64,000 bases of DNA, taken from NCBI GenBank assembly GCA_018401115.1, contig JAGYKX010000005.1:248001-312000 (forward strand), given 5' to 3'. The stretch is from Flavobacteriaceae bacterium (GTDB taxonomy: Bacteria > Bacteroidota > Bacteroidia > Flavobacteriales > Flavobacteriaceae). Below, piece by piece: positions 1 through 9,736 of the stretch (its first letter is position 1; each line of letters begins with the position of its first letter). The notes beneath the pieces are model-generated. The model saw only the letters and a list, made by a program, of their open reading frames with translations, was not told the DNA's origin and searched no databases. The position numbers and the translations under genes are program-made.

Positions 1-260
1 CTCCACTAGAATTTCTTCATGGACCTGATTTATTCACAGCGGGACACCTTTATTTGGGTTTTGTGTGGGTTGTTCCAAGCCACAGATCGCTGGGCCTAGG
101 TGCTCAACTTTTAAACCACATTGCTAAAGCAGCCCCCAAATTGTGGCTCACTATAGAAGACCTATCACTTAAGAGTTTCTACATACCTTTGGGTTATGTG
201 GAATATGCAAATACTGCTCCAGAAGCAAGGCCTCAAGAAAAACTATTCACTATTGGATAG
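1..260 (+). CDS. GNAT-family N-acetyltransferase, C-terminal fragment
   Basis: The reading frame is open from the left edge (codons begin at base 3) to a TAG at 258-260, so only about the last 85 residues are in the window. The fragment reads as the end of a GNAT fold: a strand followed by a basic, Gly-rich turn (SHRSLGLGAQLL), which fits the acetyl-CoA pyrophosphate loop, then a Phe-Tyr near the end (LKSFYIPLGYVEY) typical of the last helix and strand of the family. The acceptor substrate cannot be told. Its last bases overlap the 3' end of the convergent hydrolase gene by 11 bases. Confidence 0.6.
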   Translation, partial: PLEFLHGPDLFTAGHLYLGFVWVVPSHRSLGLGAQLLNHIAKAAPKLWLTIEDLSLKSFYIPLGYVEYANTAPEARPQEKLFTIG

Positions 261-2310
261 GGTGGTAAATTCTTGCGGCTTCTTTTTCCCAATGCGCCCT
301 ATCCAAAGGCATGGCTTTGGTCTGGAAATTCATATACAAGGGTAACTGATCTGCATAATGGGGGGAATTGGGTCTATTGGAACTTCCATAAGGCACCACA
401 GACCTTATGCTAGCTCCTTCGCTGGTAAAGCGAACCAATTGAATGTAAGACTCTCCAGCGGTTACTTTTAGCTTACCATCTTTATAGGGTGCTCCGTGCA
501 TGGCGGTCAGTACATCTGGCAACCCAAAACTGGGCATTTCTTGGTCTCCTCTCACCACCTTAATAAAATCTCCTAAGGCAACTTCTGTACTGCCAAAATG
601 AGTATTCATATAGGCAAACGTTTCTTTAAGCACTGGCACCAAAGATGCTTCACTAAAAGTGGCATTGGGTTGTTGGTTTACATACTTTCTCACCAAATAA
701 TAAAATATGGCATAGGCCCCAGCACCTTTGCTACTAGGATCTGATTTTCTATCCCAATTTTGAATGCGCTTTACTAGTGATGCTACTTCCGGATAGGCAG
801 TCGGATCCATTTCAAACAAAGCATTTATATTCATGAAGGTGTACTGCAGTTTGCTAGGTAATTGGTTGTCGTATTTAAGGCTTAAAAAATCTTCATAGCT
901 CACTTTGTCAAAGCCACTAATCATTTCTTGAAAGCGTGCACTTCTATTGTTATTAAAACGCTCAAATCCCATGTCTGCATTAAATGTATCAGGATCTAAG
1001 TGGTTTTCTGGACCCGCAGAAATGAAAGGGGAGTGGTTGGTGTTATACACATAGCCTGAACTTGGTTGCAATTGCTGCGGCATGTCTTTTAGGGTATAAA
1101 ATTCTTTCCAAAGTGTTTTTTTGGTGTTTCCAGGCACTATTTTTTGCCAGTCATATCCCTTTGCTCTAATAGGCAACTTAGCATTAGATACATAGTAAAT
1201 GGTGTCATACCTGTCTGCGTAACTGATATTAAAGCCAGGAATATGTTGTGGTTCCAGGGCCTTGTGGAATTCTGTAAAATTCTGTGCTTTATTCATATGC
1301 CACCATTGTTCTATAGCACCCATACCGAAGAGAGAACCTGTTCTGACTGCATATACCCCAGTTTTATTTTTAAGCGTAGGCCCGAACATACTGCGGTAAA
1401 ATTTCTTTTTTACGCGAATACGGAGGCCTAAAAATTTTATAAATACTTTGGCTTTAAATTTTTCAAGTTGGTAGGATACGGCATCGACCATGTAATGGTC
1501 TTTATGGTCGGGATCCATTTCTAATTCAAAAATATCTGCTTTGTCTGGTTTGTTCACCGTATGGGACCAACCTAAATAATTATTTGAGCCTATTAAAATA
1601 ACCGGCGCACCAGGAAATAAGGCCCCTACAATATTAGTACCCTCCTCAGAGTTTAAATGGGCCTCGTACCAACCAGTTGGCCCCTCAAGGGGCTGATGCG
1701 GATTAATAACTAAGTACACGCTTCCGTCTTGGGTCTTATTAGAATTAAAGGCAAAGGTATTGGAGCCAGTAACGGATTCTTTTGGTCTTAAGTCTATTGT
1801 TTTGTTGCTCGCTATAGCAGCGACCAGTTTATCTGCGTCAGACATGACAAAAAGCTGCAAATAGGTATAGGTCATTAATTTTTTAGGGGTAAAAGGCAGT
1901 AAAGATTTTACCAATACTTCCTTAGGATACGCTTTCGCATAGGCATTGAGTCCGTCACAAAAGCCTTCCAAAACCTTTTTAAAATCATCAGATACCTGGG
2001 TCTCATAATTGGCTTCTACATAAGAAGCGCCTTGGATGAGTTGGGTCACAAAATCTGCAGAAGCCCCTTTTAATCCTAGATGCCTACTCAAGAGCGCATT
2101 GCCTGCTAAATAGCCCAGTTGCATGGTTTCAAAGTCGTCTTCTGCATTGGCCCAAGCCAATCCATAAGCGGCACCGGAATCTGTTTTGGCATAAATATGT
2201 GGTACCCCAAAAGTATCTCTAATGATCTCTACGTTTTTGGGGTTTACTTGTGCTTGTAGTGAAGCAGTGATCCATAATAAAAACAGGAAGATGAGTTTTT
2301 TCAATAACAT
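250..2310 (-). CDS. Penicillin acylase family (S45) N-terminal nucleophile hydrolase
   Basis: A 686-residue protein with a signal peptide (residues 1-20, ending SLQA). The S45 architecture is visible: a short alpha-chain region, a spacer, then a catalytic Ser at about 183 in TGSNTFAF, which would become the N-terminus of the beta chain after autocleavage. Further on are the family stretch around GAPVILIGSNNYLGWSHTVN and an IPGFNISYAD segment. Known relatives cleave amide bonds in beta-lactams, acyl-homoserine lactones and other N-acyl compounds in the periplasm; the substrate here is not predictable. It is transcribed alone, convergent with the GNAT gene and divergent from the DUF2237 gene. 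A quorum-quenching role is possible but unproven. Confidence 0.85.
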   Translation of the reverse strand: MLLKKLIFLFLLWITASLQAQVNPKNVEIIRDTFGVPHIYAKTDSGAAYGLAWANAEDDFETMQLGYLAGNALLSRHLGLKGASADFVTQLIQGASYVEANYETQVSDDFKKVLEGFCDGLNAYAKAYPKEVLVKSLLPFTPKKLMTYTYLQLFVMSDADKLVAAIASNKTIDLRPKESVTGSNTFAFNSNKTQDGSVYLVINPHQPLEGPTGWYEAHLNSEEGTNIVGALFPGAPVILIGSNNYLGWSHTVNKPDKADIFELEMDPDHKDHYMVDAVSYQLEKFKAKVFIKFLGLRIRVKKKFYRSMFGPTLKNKTGVYAVRTGSLFGMGAIEQWWHMNKAQNFTEFHKALEPQHIPGFNISYADRYDTIYYVSNAKLPIRAKGYDWQKIVPGNTKKTLWKEFYTLKDMPQQLQPSSGYVYNTNHSPFISAGPENHLDPDTFNADMGFERFNNNRSARFQEMISGFDKVSYEDFLSLKYDNQLPSKLQYTFMNINALFEMDPTAYPEVASLVKRIQNWDRKSDPSSKGAGAYAIFYYLVRKYVNQQPNATFSEASLVPVLKETFAYMNTHFGSTEVALGDFIKVVRGDQEMPSFGLPDVLTAMHGAPYKDGKLKVTAGESYIQLVRFTSEGASIRSVVPYGSSNRPNSPHYADQLPLYMNFQTKAMPLDRAHWEKEAARIYHPIQ

Positions 2311-2376
2311 TTTAAAAAAAATTATTTCTAAAAGTAACCAAAAAGTTGCTTTGCTGTACCTTTATAAAAAAATAGT

Positions 2377-2733
2377 ATGGCCAATAGCGTATTAGGAACT
2401 CCTTTAGAAACTTGTAATACGAATCCAATGACCGGCGCTTTCAGAGATGGTTGTTGTAATACAGACATGAGAGATATTGGCACCCATACGGTTTGCGCCA
2501 TTATGACGGATGAATTTCTGACATACACCAAATCAGTAGGGAATGACCTCCAAACACCCAGGCCAGAATATCAGTTTCCCGGTTTAAAAGCTGGTGATCA
2601 GTGGTGTTTGTGTGTGTCTAGATGGAAGCAAGCCTACGAGGCTGGCATGGCCCCTATGGTTGTTTTAGAAGCCTCTCATGAAAAATGCTTGGAATACGTA
2701 TCTTTTGAATGGCTTTTGGAGTTTAAGGTGTAG
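2377..2733 (+). CDS. DUF2237 family protein
   Basis: A 118-residue soluble protein. It has the DUF2237 hallmarks: an N-terminal NVLGTPL-like segment (here SVLGTPLETC), a Cys-rich stretch (TGAFRDGCCNTD), then GTHTVCA, the FPGLKAGDQWCLC block and a C-terminal SHEKCLEYV motif. Members are widespread in bacteria and have structures but no established activity; the conserved Cys and His residues suggest a buried ligand or metal site, which is inference. It begins 66 bases from the divergent acylase gene. No operon partner is evident, since the next gene lies about 80 bases away behind an inverted repeat. Confidence 0.85.
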   Translation: MANSVLGTPLETCNTNPMTGAFRDGCCNTDMRDIGTHTVCAIMTDEFLTYTKSVGNDLQTPRPEYQFPGLKAGDQWCLCVSRWKQAYEAGMAPMVVLEASHEKCLEYVSFEWLLEFKV

Positions 2734-2761
2734 TGATTTTTTAAATAATAGCGGCAAAGCT

Positions 2762-2793
2762 AATTATTTGCTATTTTAGTAAAACAAATAATT
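2762..2793. repeat. 9-bp inverted repeat upstream of the lipoprotein esterase gene
   Basis: AATTATTTG (2762-2770) and CAAATAATT (2785-2793) form perfect inverted arms 14 bases apart, ending 19 bases before the next start codon. There is no T-run after it, so it is a weak terminator candidate; an operator or mRNA hairpin is equally possible. Confidence 0.35.
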
Positions 2794-2812
2794 TGCTGTT
2801 ATCTAGAGAATT

Positions 2813-4543
2813 ATGAAAAAAAATCCACAGAATTACTTGCTTGTATTGTTTGCTATGCTGTCTATGGTAGGATGCGACAAAAAACCTCAAATTTTTACAA
2901 TTACATATGACAAAGCCTTAGGTACTGAGGGCTTTGATGGAAGGCTGTTAATCTTAATTGGTTCTGATGTAGACAAAGAGCCTCGTTTTCAAATTAACGA
3001 CTCTGATCAAACTGGTATTGTTTTTGGCATAGACGTAGAGAACTGGATGCCTGGAGAAACAATCTCCATAGATCCATCTACCTTTGCTTATCCAGTTGGA
3101 ACTGTTGCAGACATTCCCAAAGGCACCTACAGTTTTCAAGCATTACTTCACAAGTATGACACCTTTAATTTATCTTCTGGGCACAGCGTTAAACTTCCCA
3201 TGGATCAAGGGGAGGGACAACATTGGAATATAAGTCCTAAGAACATCTACAGCCTTCCTGTTCAGTTAGATTTTAATGAAAACTCAGGGCCTATTACGCT
3301 AAATATCACTGAGGAGATTCCACCTATAACAGCTGTTGCAGACTCTAAATATATTAAACACATTAAGATACAGAGCGAATTACTCACAGCGTTTTGGGGC
3401 AGACCCATGTATTTACAAGCCAATGTATTGGTGCCCCATGATTTTGACCCTGCTAGTTCAACACAATACCCGCTCATGGTTTTTCATGGCCATTTTCCAG
3501 ATACCTTTGGTGGTTTTCGCACAACAGCCCCAACGGCAGACAAAGATGACGGTGTATTGAACAGTCGTTTTGGCATTACAGGCTATGAATACATTCAGCA
3601 AAAGGAGTCATATGACTTTTACAAAGACTGGGTTTCTGAAGAATTTCCCCGTTTTATAGCTATTGAAATACAGCATCAAAACCCTTATTATGATGACTCA
3701 TATGCTGTAAATTCGGCTAATTTAGGCCCCTATGGCGATGCCATTACCTATGAACTCATTCCTCATATTGAAAATTTATACAATGGTGTTGGTGAAGGTT
3801 GGGGTCGCTTTGTATATGGAGGATCTACTGGTGGTTGGGAGGCCTTGGCAGTCCAAGTTTTTTATCCGAAGGAGTACAATGGCGCCTTTGCCGCATGCCC
3901 TGACCCAATTGATTTCAGGTCCTACACAGCAGTTAATATATACGAAGATGAGAATGCCTATTACTCAGATGGTTCATTTAGAAAGACCTTGAGGCCTGGT
4001 ATGCGAGACGGAAATGGCATGATTAAATCCAGTCTTAGAGATATGAATTACAAAGAGTTGGCCTTAGGTACCAACAGCCGTTCTGGGGACCAATGGGATA
4101 TTTGGCAGGCAGTTTTCTCTCCAGCTGGTGAAAATGGCTACCCTAAACCCATTTGGGATAAATTAACGGGAGAGATAGATAAAGAGGTGGCTCAGTATTG
4201 GAAAGAAAACTACGATTTGCGCTATATTATGGACCGCGATTGGGGAAAAATTGGTCCCGACTTGGAGGGTAAAATATTTTTATACTGTGGAGACATGGAT
4301 AATTACTACCTCAATAACGCAGTAAAACTGACTGAAGACTTTCTTGAAAGTACAAAAAAACCCTATTACAATGGTTTGGTAGATTATGGAGATGGTGCAG
4401 AGCATTGTTGGAATGGAGATCAAGAAAATCCAAACTACATATCCAGATTGCGTTATAACAGCATGTACCTTCCAATGATTACTGAGCGACTCAAGCAAAC
4501 AGCACCTGTAAATAACAGATTAAAAAATTGGAATTTTAAATAA
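2813..4543 (+). CDS. Secreted lipoprotein, esterase-like alpha/beta hydrolase
   Basis: A 576-residue protein with a lipoprotein signal: a hydrophobic stretch ending MVGC, Cys21. Residues about 25-175 look like a beta-rich accessory domain. The rest resembles putative esterases of the alpha/beta hydrolase superfamily: an oxyanion-type strand (LMVFHGH, about 221-227), a nucleophile elbow GGSTGG with Ser338, and a late His (AEHCWNGD) that could be the catalytic base. The acid is not assigned. It is probably anchored in the outer membrane or periplasm. The next gene starts 2 bases after its stop, so the two are surely cotranscribed. Substrate unknown; an ester on a sugar or peptide conjugate would fit the peptidase and sulfatase beside it, which is inference. 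Confidence 0.7.
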   Translation: MKKNPQNYLLVLFAMLSMVGCDKKPQIFTITYDKALGTEGFDGRLLILIGSDVDKEPRFQINDSDQTGIVFGIDVENWMPGETISIDPSTFAYPVGTVADIPKGTYSFQALLHKYDTFNLSSGHSVKLPMDQGEGQHWNISPKNIYSLPVQLDFNENSGPITLNITEEIPPITAVADSKYIKHIKIQSELLTAFWGRPMYLQANVLVPHDFDPASSTQYPLMVFHGHFPDTFGGFRTTAPTADKDDGVLNSRFGITGYEYIQQKESYDFYKDWVSEEFPRFIAIEIQHQNPYYDDSYAVNSANLGPYGDAITYELIPHIENLYNGVGEGWGRFVYGGSTGGWEALAVQVFYPKEYNGAFAACPDPIDFRSYTAVNIYEDENAYYSDGSFRKTLRPGMRDGNGMIKSSLRDMNYKELALGTNSRSGDQWDIWQAVFSPAGENGYPKPIWDKLTGEIDKEVAQYWKENYDLRYIMDRDWGKIGPDLEGKIFLYCGDMDNYYLNNAVKLTEDFLESTKKPYYNGLVDYGDGAEHCWNGDQENPNYISRLRYNSMYLPMITERLKQTAPVNNRLKNWNFK

Positions 4544-4545
4544 TT

Positions 4546-6624
4546 ATGAAGAAAACACTACTTCTAGCGGGTTTAACCATTGCATTTATTGGTTCGGCTG
4601 TTGCCCAAAATAGCACACAAAAAGATATTGAAAATGCTTATAAAAGCAGCATTGATCCTTCGAGTTTTAAAACGCATTTACAGCGTTTAACTGAACGTCC
4701 TCATGTGGCTGGCAGTGAGAACAATAAAATGGTTCAAGACTATATTTACAACATTATGGACAAAGCAACATTTAAGGTTGAACAGTATCCTTACGATGTT
4801 TATATACCCGCTACGCCAGGAGTATCGCTCATTGAGATAGTCACACCTAAACGACAAACATTAACACAGCAGGAAGATATTTTAAAAGAAGATCCCTTTT
4901 CTTCAGATACAGATTTATGGAAGGGTTGGAATTCATTTTCAGGCAGTGGAGATGTTACCGCAGAAGTGGTTTATGTAAATTACGGGACACGCGAAGATTT
5001 TCAGGAGCTCCAGACGCTTGGAATTTCAGTAGCGGGAAAAATTGTTTTGGCCAGATATGGTAAAAATTTTAGGGGATATAAGGCTAAGTTTTCAGAGCTA
5101 AACGGTGCTGCTGGTTTAATCATATATACAGACCCTAAGGATAATGGCTATGCTACCGGACTCACTTATCCTGAGGGCCCATATTTTAACGAATCTACCA
5201 TTCAAAGAGGCTCACTACTCACTGTAGACTATACTGGAGATCCTTTAACTCCATACGAACCAGCGCTACCTTTAAAGGGTAAGAAAAAAGTGAAACGTCT
5301 GGATCCCAGTAAGGTGGGCTTACATACCATTCCAGTATTGCCAATTTCTTATGGTGAGGCCCAAAAAATTATGCAACAGATGCAGGGTGATCCCGTGCCA
5401 GCATCATGGCAAGGGGGGCTTCCCTTTACGTATCGCATTCAGGGTGGGACAGATTTAAAACTTCGCATTAAAGTAGACCAACCCATCAATTATACCCCTG
5501 TGGCCAATATTGTTGGGACTTTGAAGGGGGCAGAATTTCCAGATGAATGGATTATTTTAGGTTGTCATTTCGATGCTTGGGGCTTTGGAGCTACAGATCC
5601 AAATAGTGGTACGGCTATGTTGTTAAGTTTGAGTGAAAGTCTGGGGAGATTGGCTGCGAAAGGTTACCGTCCAAAACGATCAATCATGATTGCGCATTGG
5701 GACGCAGAGGAGCATGGTGTGATTGGTTCTAGTGAATGGGTAGAGCAAATGGGTAAAGTGCTTGGCGCCAAGGCCATTGCCTATATGAATTTTGATGGTG
5801 GTGTTTCGGGTAAGAATTTTGGTGCATCGGCTTCGCCCACTTTAAAACAGCTTATAATAGACGCTTCAAAATCAGTTAATTATCCATATAATGATCAAAC
5901 ACTTTACGAATTTTGGAAAAAGCCGGAAGCCGCGCAAGTCAATATAGGTAATCTGGGAGGTGGGTCAGACCACATAGCGTTTTATATGCATGTAGGTGTT
6001 CCTTCACTAAGTGCTGGAGCTGGAGGGCCAACACCTTATCATTCTAATTATGATAGTTTTCATTATTATTCCACCTTTGTGGACCCTGAGTTTAAAATGG
6101 GACCAACCATAGAACATCTGGCTGGCTTAATGGCTTTACGCCTTTCCAATAAAACAATTATAGATTATGATATTAACCGTTATGCCATAGACTTAAAAAC
6201 ACATTTTTCAAATGCCACCAATAAAGTAAAATCCATTGCGCCTGATTTTGCTGGCTTTCTATTTTCACAAGAAGCCTTGTTAAGCCTTGAAAAAGCTTCT
6301 AAAGAATTATCCTTGTCTCTTAATATGCAAAAGGAATACGATGTTCCTGTAAAAAATATGAAAGCCATAAATGCGCAACTCATTGCACTTGAGAAAAGTT
6401 TTATTGAAGATGAAGGAATGGATTACGGAGCATGGTACCGGTCACTCTATGCCTCAACTGACCCATTTAGTGGGTATGCGTCATGGATGCTTCCCGGTAT
6501 TGAATATGAAGTGGCTTTAAAACGAAGTGAAAATTTAGGTGCATGGGACATACGATATGCCGCAGCAATTGATCGTTTAGCGGCTAAAATGAATGACTTA
6601 AATTCCTATCTAAGTAGCTTTTGA
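4546..6624 (+). CDS. M28 family metallopeptidase, glutamate carboxypeptidase II-like
   Basis: A 692-residue exported protein (signal peptide 1-20, ending AVA). It has the three-part layout of the transferrin-receptor/PSMA group: a PA insert (about 120-320), a co-catalytic zinc peptidase domain, and a C-terminal helical dimerisation domain (about 525-690). Zinc ligands fit by spacing with human GCPII: His341 and Asp351 (HFDAWGFGATD), Glu388/Glu389 (DAEEHG), Asp417 (NFDGG) and His499 (YHSNYD). It is likely to remove C-terminal residues from peptides in the periplasm; exact specificity is unknown. The gene lies 2 bases after the esterase and 50 bases before the sulfatase. Confidence 0.9.
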   Translation: MKKTLLLAGLTIAFIGSAVAQNSTQKDIENAYKSSIDPSSFKTHLQRLTERPHVAGSENNKMVQDYIYNIMDKATFKVEQYPYDVYIPATPGVSLIEIVTPKRQTLTQQEDILKEDPFSSDTDLWKGWNSFSGSGDVTAEVVYVNYGTREDFQELQTLGISVAGKIVLARYGKNFRGYKAKFSELNGAAGLIIYTDPKDNGYATGLTYPEGPYFNESTIQRGSLLTVDYTGDPLTPYEPALPLKGKKKVKRLDPSKVGLHTIPVLPISYGEAQKIMQQMQGDPVPASWQGGLPFTYRIQGGTDLKLRIKVDQPINYTPVANIVGTLKGAEFPDEWIILGCHFDAWGFGATDPNSGTAMLLSLSESLGRLAAKGYRPKRSIMIAHWDAEEHGVIGSSEWVEQMGKVLGAKAIAYMNFDGGVSGKNFGASASPTLKQLIIDASKSVNYPYNDQTLYEFWKKPEAAQVNIGNLGGGSDHIAFYMHVGVPSLSAGAGGPTPYHSNYDSFHYYSTFVDPEFKMGPTIEHLAGLMALRLSNKTIIDYDINRYAIDLKTHFSNATNKVKSIAPDFAGFLFSQEALLSLEKASKELSLSLNMQKEYDVPVKNMKAINAQLIALEKSFIEDEGMDYGAWYRSLYASTDPFSGYASWMLPGIEYEVALKRSENLGAWDIRYAAAIDRLAAKMNDLNSYLSSF

Positions 6625-6674
6625 TGGTGGAGTATTTTAGTGGCTTGAACATTTAATTGATTAATAATTTTTAG

Positions 6675-8222
6675 ATGAATTTTAGAAAATTTTATATATT
6701 TTTTTCCTTTGTAATTCTTTGGTCTTGCGGTATTGAAAATGATTTGAAAAAGCCCAATATTATCTTAATTCTTGCAGATGACCTTGGTTACGGAGAATTG
6801 GGCGCTTATGGTCAAAAACTTATAGAAACTCCAAATATTGACGCATTAGCTCAATCTGGAGTGAAATTCACATCATTTTATAGTGCAGCGCCTGTTTGCG
6901 CACCAGCCCGCTATATGCTTCTGAGTGGTAGACATGCAGGACACTCCTACATTAGAGGAAATGATGAATGGAATGAACGTGGTGACGTTTGGAATTATAA
7001 AGAAGTGATCAAAGATTCAACCCTCGAGGGGCAACGCCCTATTCCATCAGATACGCCGATGCTCTCCAGAAAACTTAAATCAAAAGGATATAATACTGCT
7101 ATTGTAGGCAAATGGGGTTTAGGAGCTCCTCATACAGCAGCCATACCAAATAAAATGGGTTTTGATTATTTCTACGGTTATAATTGTCAACGGCAAGCAC
7201 ATAATTATTACCCTGTTCATCTTTATGAGAATACCCAAAGAGTTTATCTTAAAAACGACACCCTAGTACCAGGAACAAAGCTTCCCAATGGTTTAAATCT
7301 TTTTGAAAATAAGTCTTTTGCCATTTACAATCAAACGGAATATTCGCCAACATTAATGTACAATAAAATTGAATCTTTTATTGATAATTCAAAAAACACA
7401 CCATTCTTTTTGTATTGGGCAAGTCCAATTCCACACAATCCGCTTCAAGCCCCAAAGAAATGGGTAGACTATTACATAAAAAAAATTGGTAAAGAAGATC
7501 CGTATCTAGGAAATAAAGGATATTTTCCAAACAAAACACCAAGAGCTACTTATGCAGCTATGATTTCCTACTTAGACGAGAATATTGGGAAACTTGTTGC
7601 CAAGTTAAAGGCCAACGGCACTTTTGAAAACACTTTAATCATTTTCACTTCTGACAATGGAGTGACTTATTCTGGAGGGACAGATGGCACTTATTTTAAT
7701 TCATCAGGCGTGTTTGGTGAGGCATATGGAAAAGCAAAAGGATTTCTTTATGAGGGTGGTATTCGCGTACCTCTAATAGTTTCATGGCCCGCTAAAATTA
7801 CCGCTAAAAAAACAACTGATCTTGTGTCTGCACAATATGACATTATGCCTACCATTGCAGAATTAACAGGCTTTAAATTGGAGGGCCCACAAGATGGAAT
7901 CAGTTTGTTGCCAACCTTATTGAACAAAAGCCAAGAGAAGCATGACTTTCTGTATTGGGAATTTCCAGAATACGGTGGCCAGGTAGCCATTAGAATGGGG
8001 GATTATAAGCTTATTCGTAGGAATCTTAAGAATTCAGAACCGCCTACTTTAGAGTTGTATGATATATTTGAAGACCCTCAAGAAAAAATCAATATAGCCC
8101 ATCTGCATCCAAATATTTTAAGTCGTGCTGAGAAAATATTTCTCAATGAACACAGCCCTCCAGAAATTGAATTATTTAAAATTCCCCTTCTGGAAAAAGG
8201 ATTATTTGCTACAGAGAAATAA
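6675..8222 (+). CDS. Lipoprotein sulfatase (formylglycine-dependent)
   Basis: A 515-residue protein with a lipobox (LWSC, Cys18). The N-terminal ILADDLGYG supplies two calcium-binding Asp residues (35 and 36). The modification motif C-x-P-x-R is Cys75-Ala-Pro-Ala-Arg79, with Ala at the fourth position where Ser is common; Cys75 would be converted to formylglycine by a maturase not in this window. A second Asp-Asn pair (FTSDNG) is also conserved. Flavobacterial sulfatases often desulfate algal or animal polysaccharides, but no glycoside hydrolase or SusC/SusD pair lies nearby, so this is not a classic polysaccharide utilisation locus. It faces mnmE convergently 16 bases away. Confidence 0.88.
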   Translation: MNFRKFYIFFSFVILWSCGIENDLKKPNIILILADDLGYGELGAYGQKLIETPNIDALAQSGVKFTSFYSAAPVCAPARYMLLSGRHAGHSYIRGNDEWNERGDVWNYKEVIKDSTLEGQRPIPSDTPMLSRKLKSKGYNTAIVGKWGLGAPHTAAIPNKMGFDYFYGYNCQRQAHNYYPVHLYENTQRVYLKNDTLVPGTKLPNGLNLFENKSFAIYNQTEYSPTLMYNKIESFIDNSKNTPFFLYWASPIPHNPLQAPKKWVDYYIKKIGKEDPYLGNKGYFPNKTPRATYAAMISYLDENIGKLVAKLKANGTFENTLIIFTSDNGVTYSGGTDGTYFNSSGVFGEAYGKAKGFLYEGGIRVPLIVSWPAKITAKKTTDLVSAQYDIMPTIAELTGFKLEGPQDGISLLPTLLNKSQEKHDFLYWEFPEYGGQVAIRMGDYKLIRRNLKNSEPPTLELYDIFEDPQEKINIAHLHPNILSRAEKIFLNEHSPPEIELFKIPLLEKGLFATEK

Positions 8223-8225
8223 TAT

Positions 8226-8237
8226 GCCTTTTAAGGC
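8226..8237. terminator. Possible short bidirectional hairpin between converging genes
   Basis: GCCTT-TT-AAGGC fills the 16-base gap between the sulfatase stop and the mnmE stop, with short T-rich flanks. The stem is only 5 bp, so it is a weak candidate. Confidence 0.3.
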
Positions 8238-8238
8238 T

Positions 8239-9636
8239 TTACTTTCCAATACAGAAGTTAGCAAAGATGTTTCCAAGAAGTTCGTCTGAGCTTATTTCTC
8301 CTGTAATTTCACCAAAGTGATACAGTGCTTGGCGAATGTCAATGGCCATAAGGTCAGAGGAGAGGCCTGCGGCTAATCCGTCTTGCACCTTGCCAATTTC
8401 TTCTTGGGCTCTGAGTAGGGCGTCATAGTGCCTGGAATTACTTACAATAGTGTCATTATTGTGAAGTGCTCCGGTATGTACTACGTTTAAGAAAGCCTCT
8501 TTTAGGGATTCAATGCCTTCTTTTTCCTTGGCAGAAAGCGGGGAGAGGTCTGTGATGGTTTCTTTGATCTTAGCAACTGCGTTTGCTGAAATAAGGTCTG
8601 CTTTGTTTCCTAAGACCAGCAATGGTTTTTTTGGATAAGTTTCTTTGAGTTTTTGAAGGGCTGCGGCATCGGCCGTGAGAACGGCCAAATCTTCATAACA
8701 CTTTTTTAAGTCTACCATATAAACCACTAATTGTGCCTGCTCAATTTTTTCAAAAGTCTTAGCAATTCCAAGCTGCTCAATCTGGTCTTTGGTATCCCTA
8801 ATTCCCGCGGTATCTATGAACCTAAATCCAATACCTCCAATAGAAATTTCATCTTCTATAGTATCCCTTGTAGTTCCCGCAATATCGGATACTATGGCGC
8901 GTTCTTCATTTAATAGTGCATTGAGCAAGGTAGATTTACCTGCATTAGGGGCGCCTACAATCGCTACTGGAATTCCGTTTTTAATCACATTTCCAAGGGC
9001 AAAGGAGTCTATGAGTTGCCTGAGGACTTTAGAGATTTTATCTAAGAGTGCTTTAAATGCTTCTCTATCTGCAAAGGCTACGTCTTCTTCTGCAAAATCT
9101 AATTCCAGTTCTATGAGCGAGGCAAAATTCAATAATTCTTGTCTGAGGGCCTTTATTTCTGAGCTAAACCCACCACGCATTTGCTGCATGGCAATTTGGT
9201 GGGCGGCAGCATTGTCTGAGGCTATTAGATCTGCCACCGCTTCTGCTTGGCTCAGGTCTAATTTGCCATTTAAAAATGCCCTTAGTGTGAATTCACCGCC
9301 TGCTGCCATTTTACAGCCTTTTCTTAGGAAGAGTTGTAAAATTTCTTGTTGTATGTAGGAGGAACCATGACAATTTATTTCCACCACATTTTCTCCTGTA
9401 TATGAATTGGGTCCCTTAAATAGGGAGACCAGCACTTGATCAATAATTTTACCTCCATCTGAGATGTGGCCCAAATGAATGCTGTGGCTTGCTTGTTTTA
9501 GGAGGTCTTTATCTCTCACAGATTTAAATTGTGCTGCCACAAGTAACCACGCGTCTGGTCCAGAGATTCTGATAATAGAAACAGCACCAGCTCCTGCAGG
9601 TGTAGCTATAGCAACGATGTTTTTTTCTTGTGACAT
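8239..9636 (-). CDS. mnmE: tRNA uridine-5-carboxymethylaminomethyl modification GTPase MnmE
   Basis: 465 residues, the usual MnmE length. Order: N-terminal formyl-THF-binding domain (start IVAIATPAG), central helical domain interrupted by a Ras-like G domain (GAPNAGKSTLLNAL, then DIAGTTRDTIED, DTAGIRDT and GNKAD), and the C-terminal FCIGK whose Cys is conserved for the modification chemistry. With MnmG it installs cmnm5U at wobble positions of tRNAs. MnmG is not in the window. It is a single gene, divergent from the DUF4870 gene. Confidence 0.97.
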   Translation of the reverse strand: MSQEKNIVAIATPAGAGAVSIIRISGPDAWLLVAAQFKSVRDKDLLKQASHSIHLGHISDGGKIIDQVLVSLFKGPNSYTGENVVEINCHGSSYIQQEILQLFLRKGCKMAAGGEFTLRAFLNGKLDLSQAEAVADLIASDNAAAHQIAMQQMRGGFSSEIKALRQELLNFASLIELELDFAEEDVAFADREAFKALLDKISKVLRQLIDSFALGNVIKNGIPVAIVGAPNAGKSTLLNALLNEERAIVSDIAGTTRDTIEDEISIGGIGFRFIDTAGIRDTKDQIEQLGIAKTFEKIEQAQLVVYMVDLKKCYEDLAVLTADAAALQKLKETYPKKPLLVLGNKADLISANAVAKIKETITDLSPLSAKEKEGIESLKEAFLNVVHTGALHNNDTIVSNSRHYDALLRAQEEIGKVQDGLAAGLSSDLMAIDIRQALYHFGEITGEISSDELLGNIFANFCIGK

Positions 9637-9736
9637 GGGGTAAAATTAGCTAAAAAATGGGAGTTGGCTTTGATTAGTTTAAATCCTTTTATAAGTTCAT
9701 TTTTTGTATTTTTAAAATCTAACCAATTTATATACT

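Noticed and set aside
250-260. Overlap of two converging genes as a sign of frameshift
   Set aside because: Both ends look natural; short convergent overlaps also occur at 29608-29618.
2328-2531. Minus-strand frame over the start of the DUF2237 gene
   Set aside because: Overlaps a recognised gene and its translation has no family features.
8789-9358. Long open frame (189 codons) on the strand opposite mnmE
   Set aside because: It lies wholly within mnmE, whose product is clearly recognised; the antisense protein is Ser/Ala-rich with no family.
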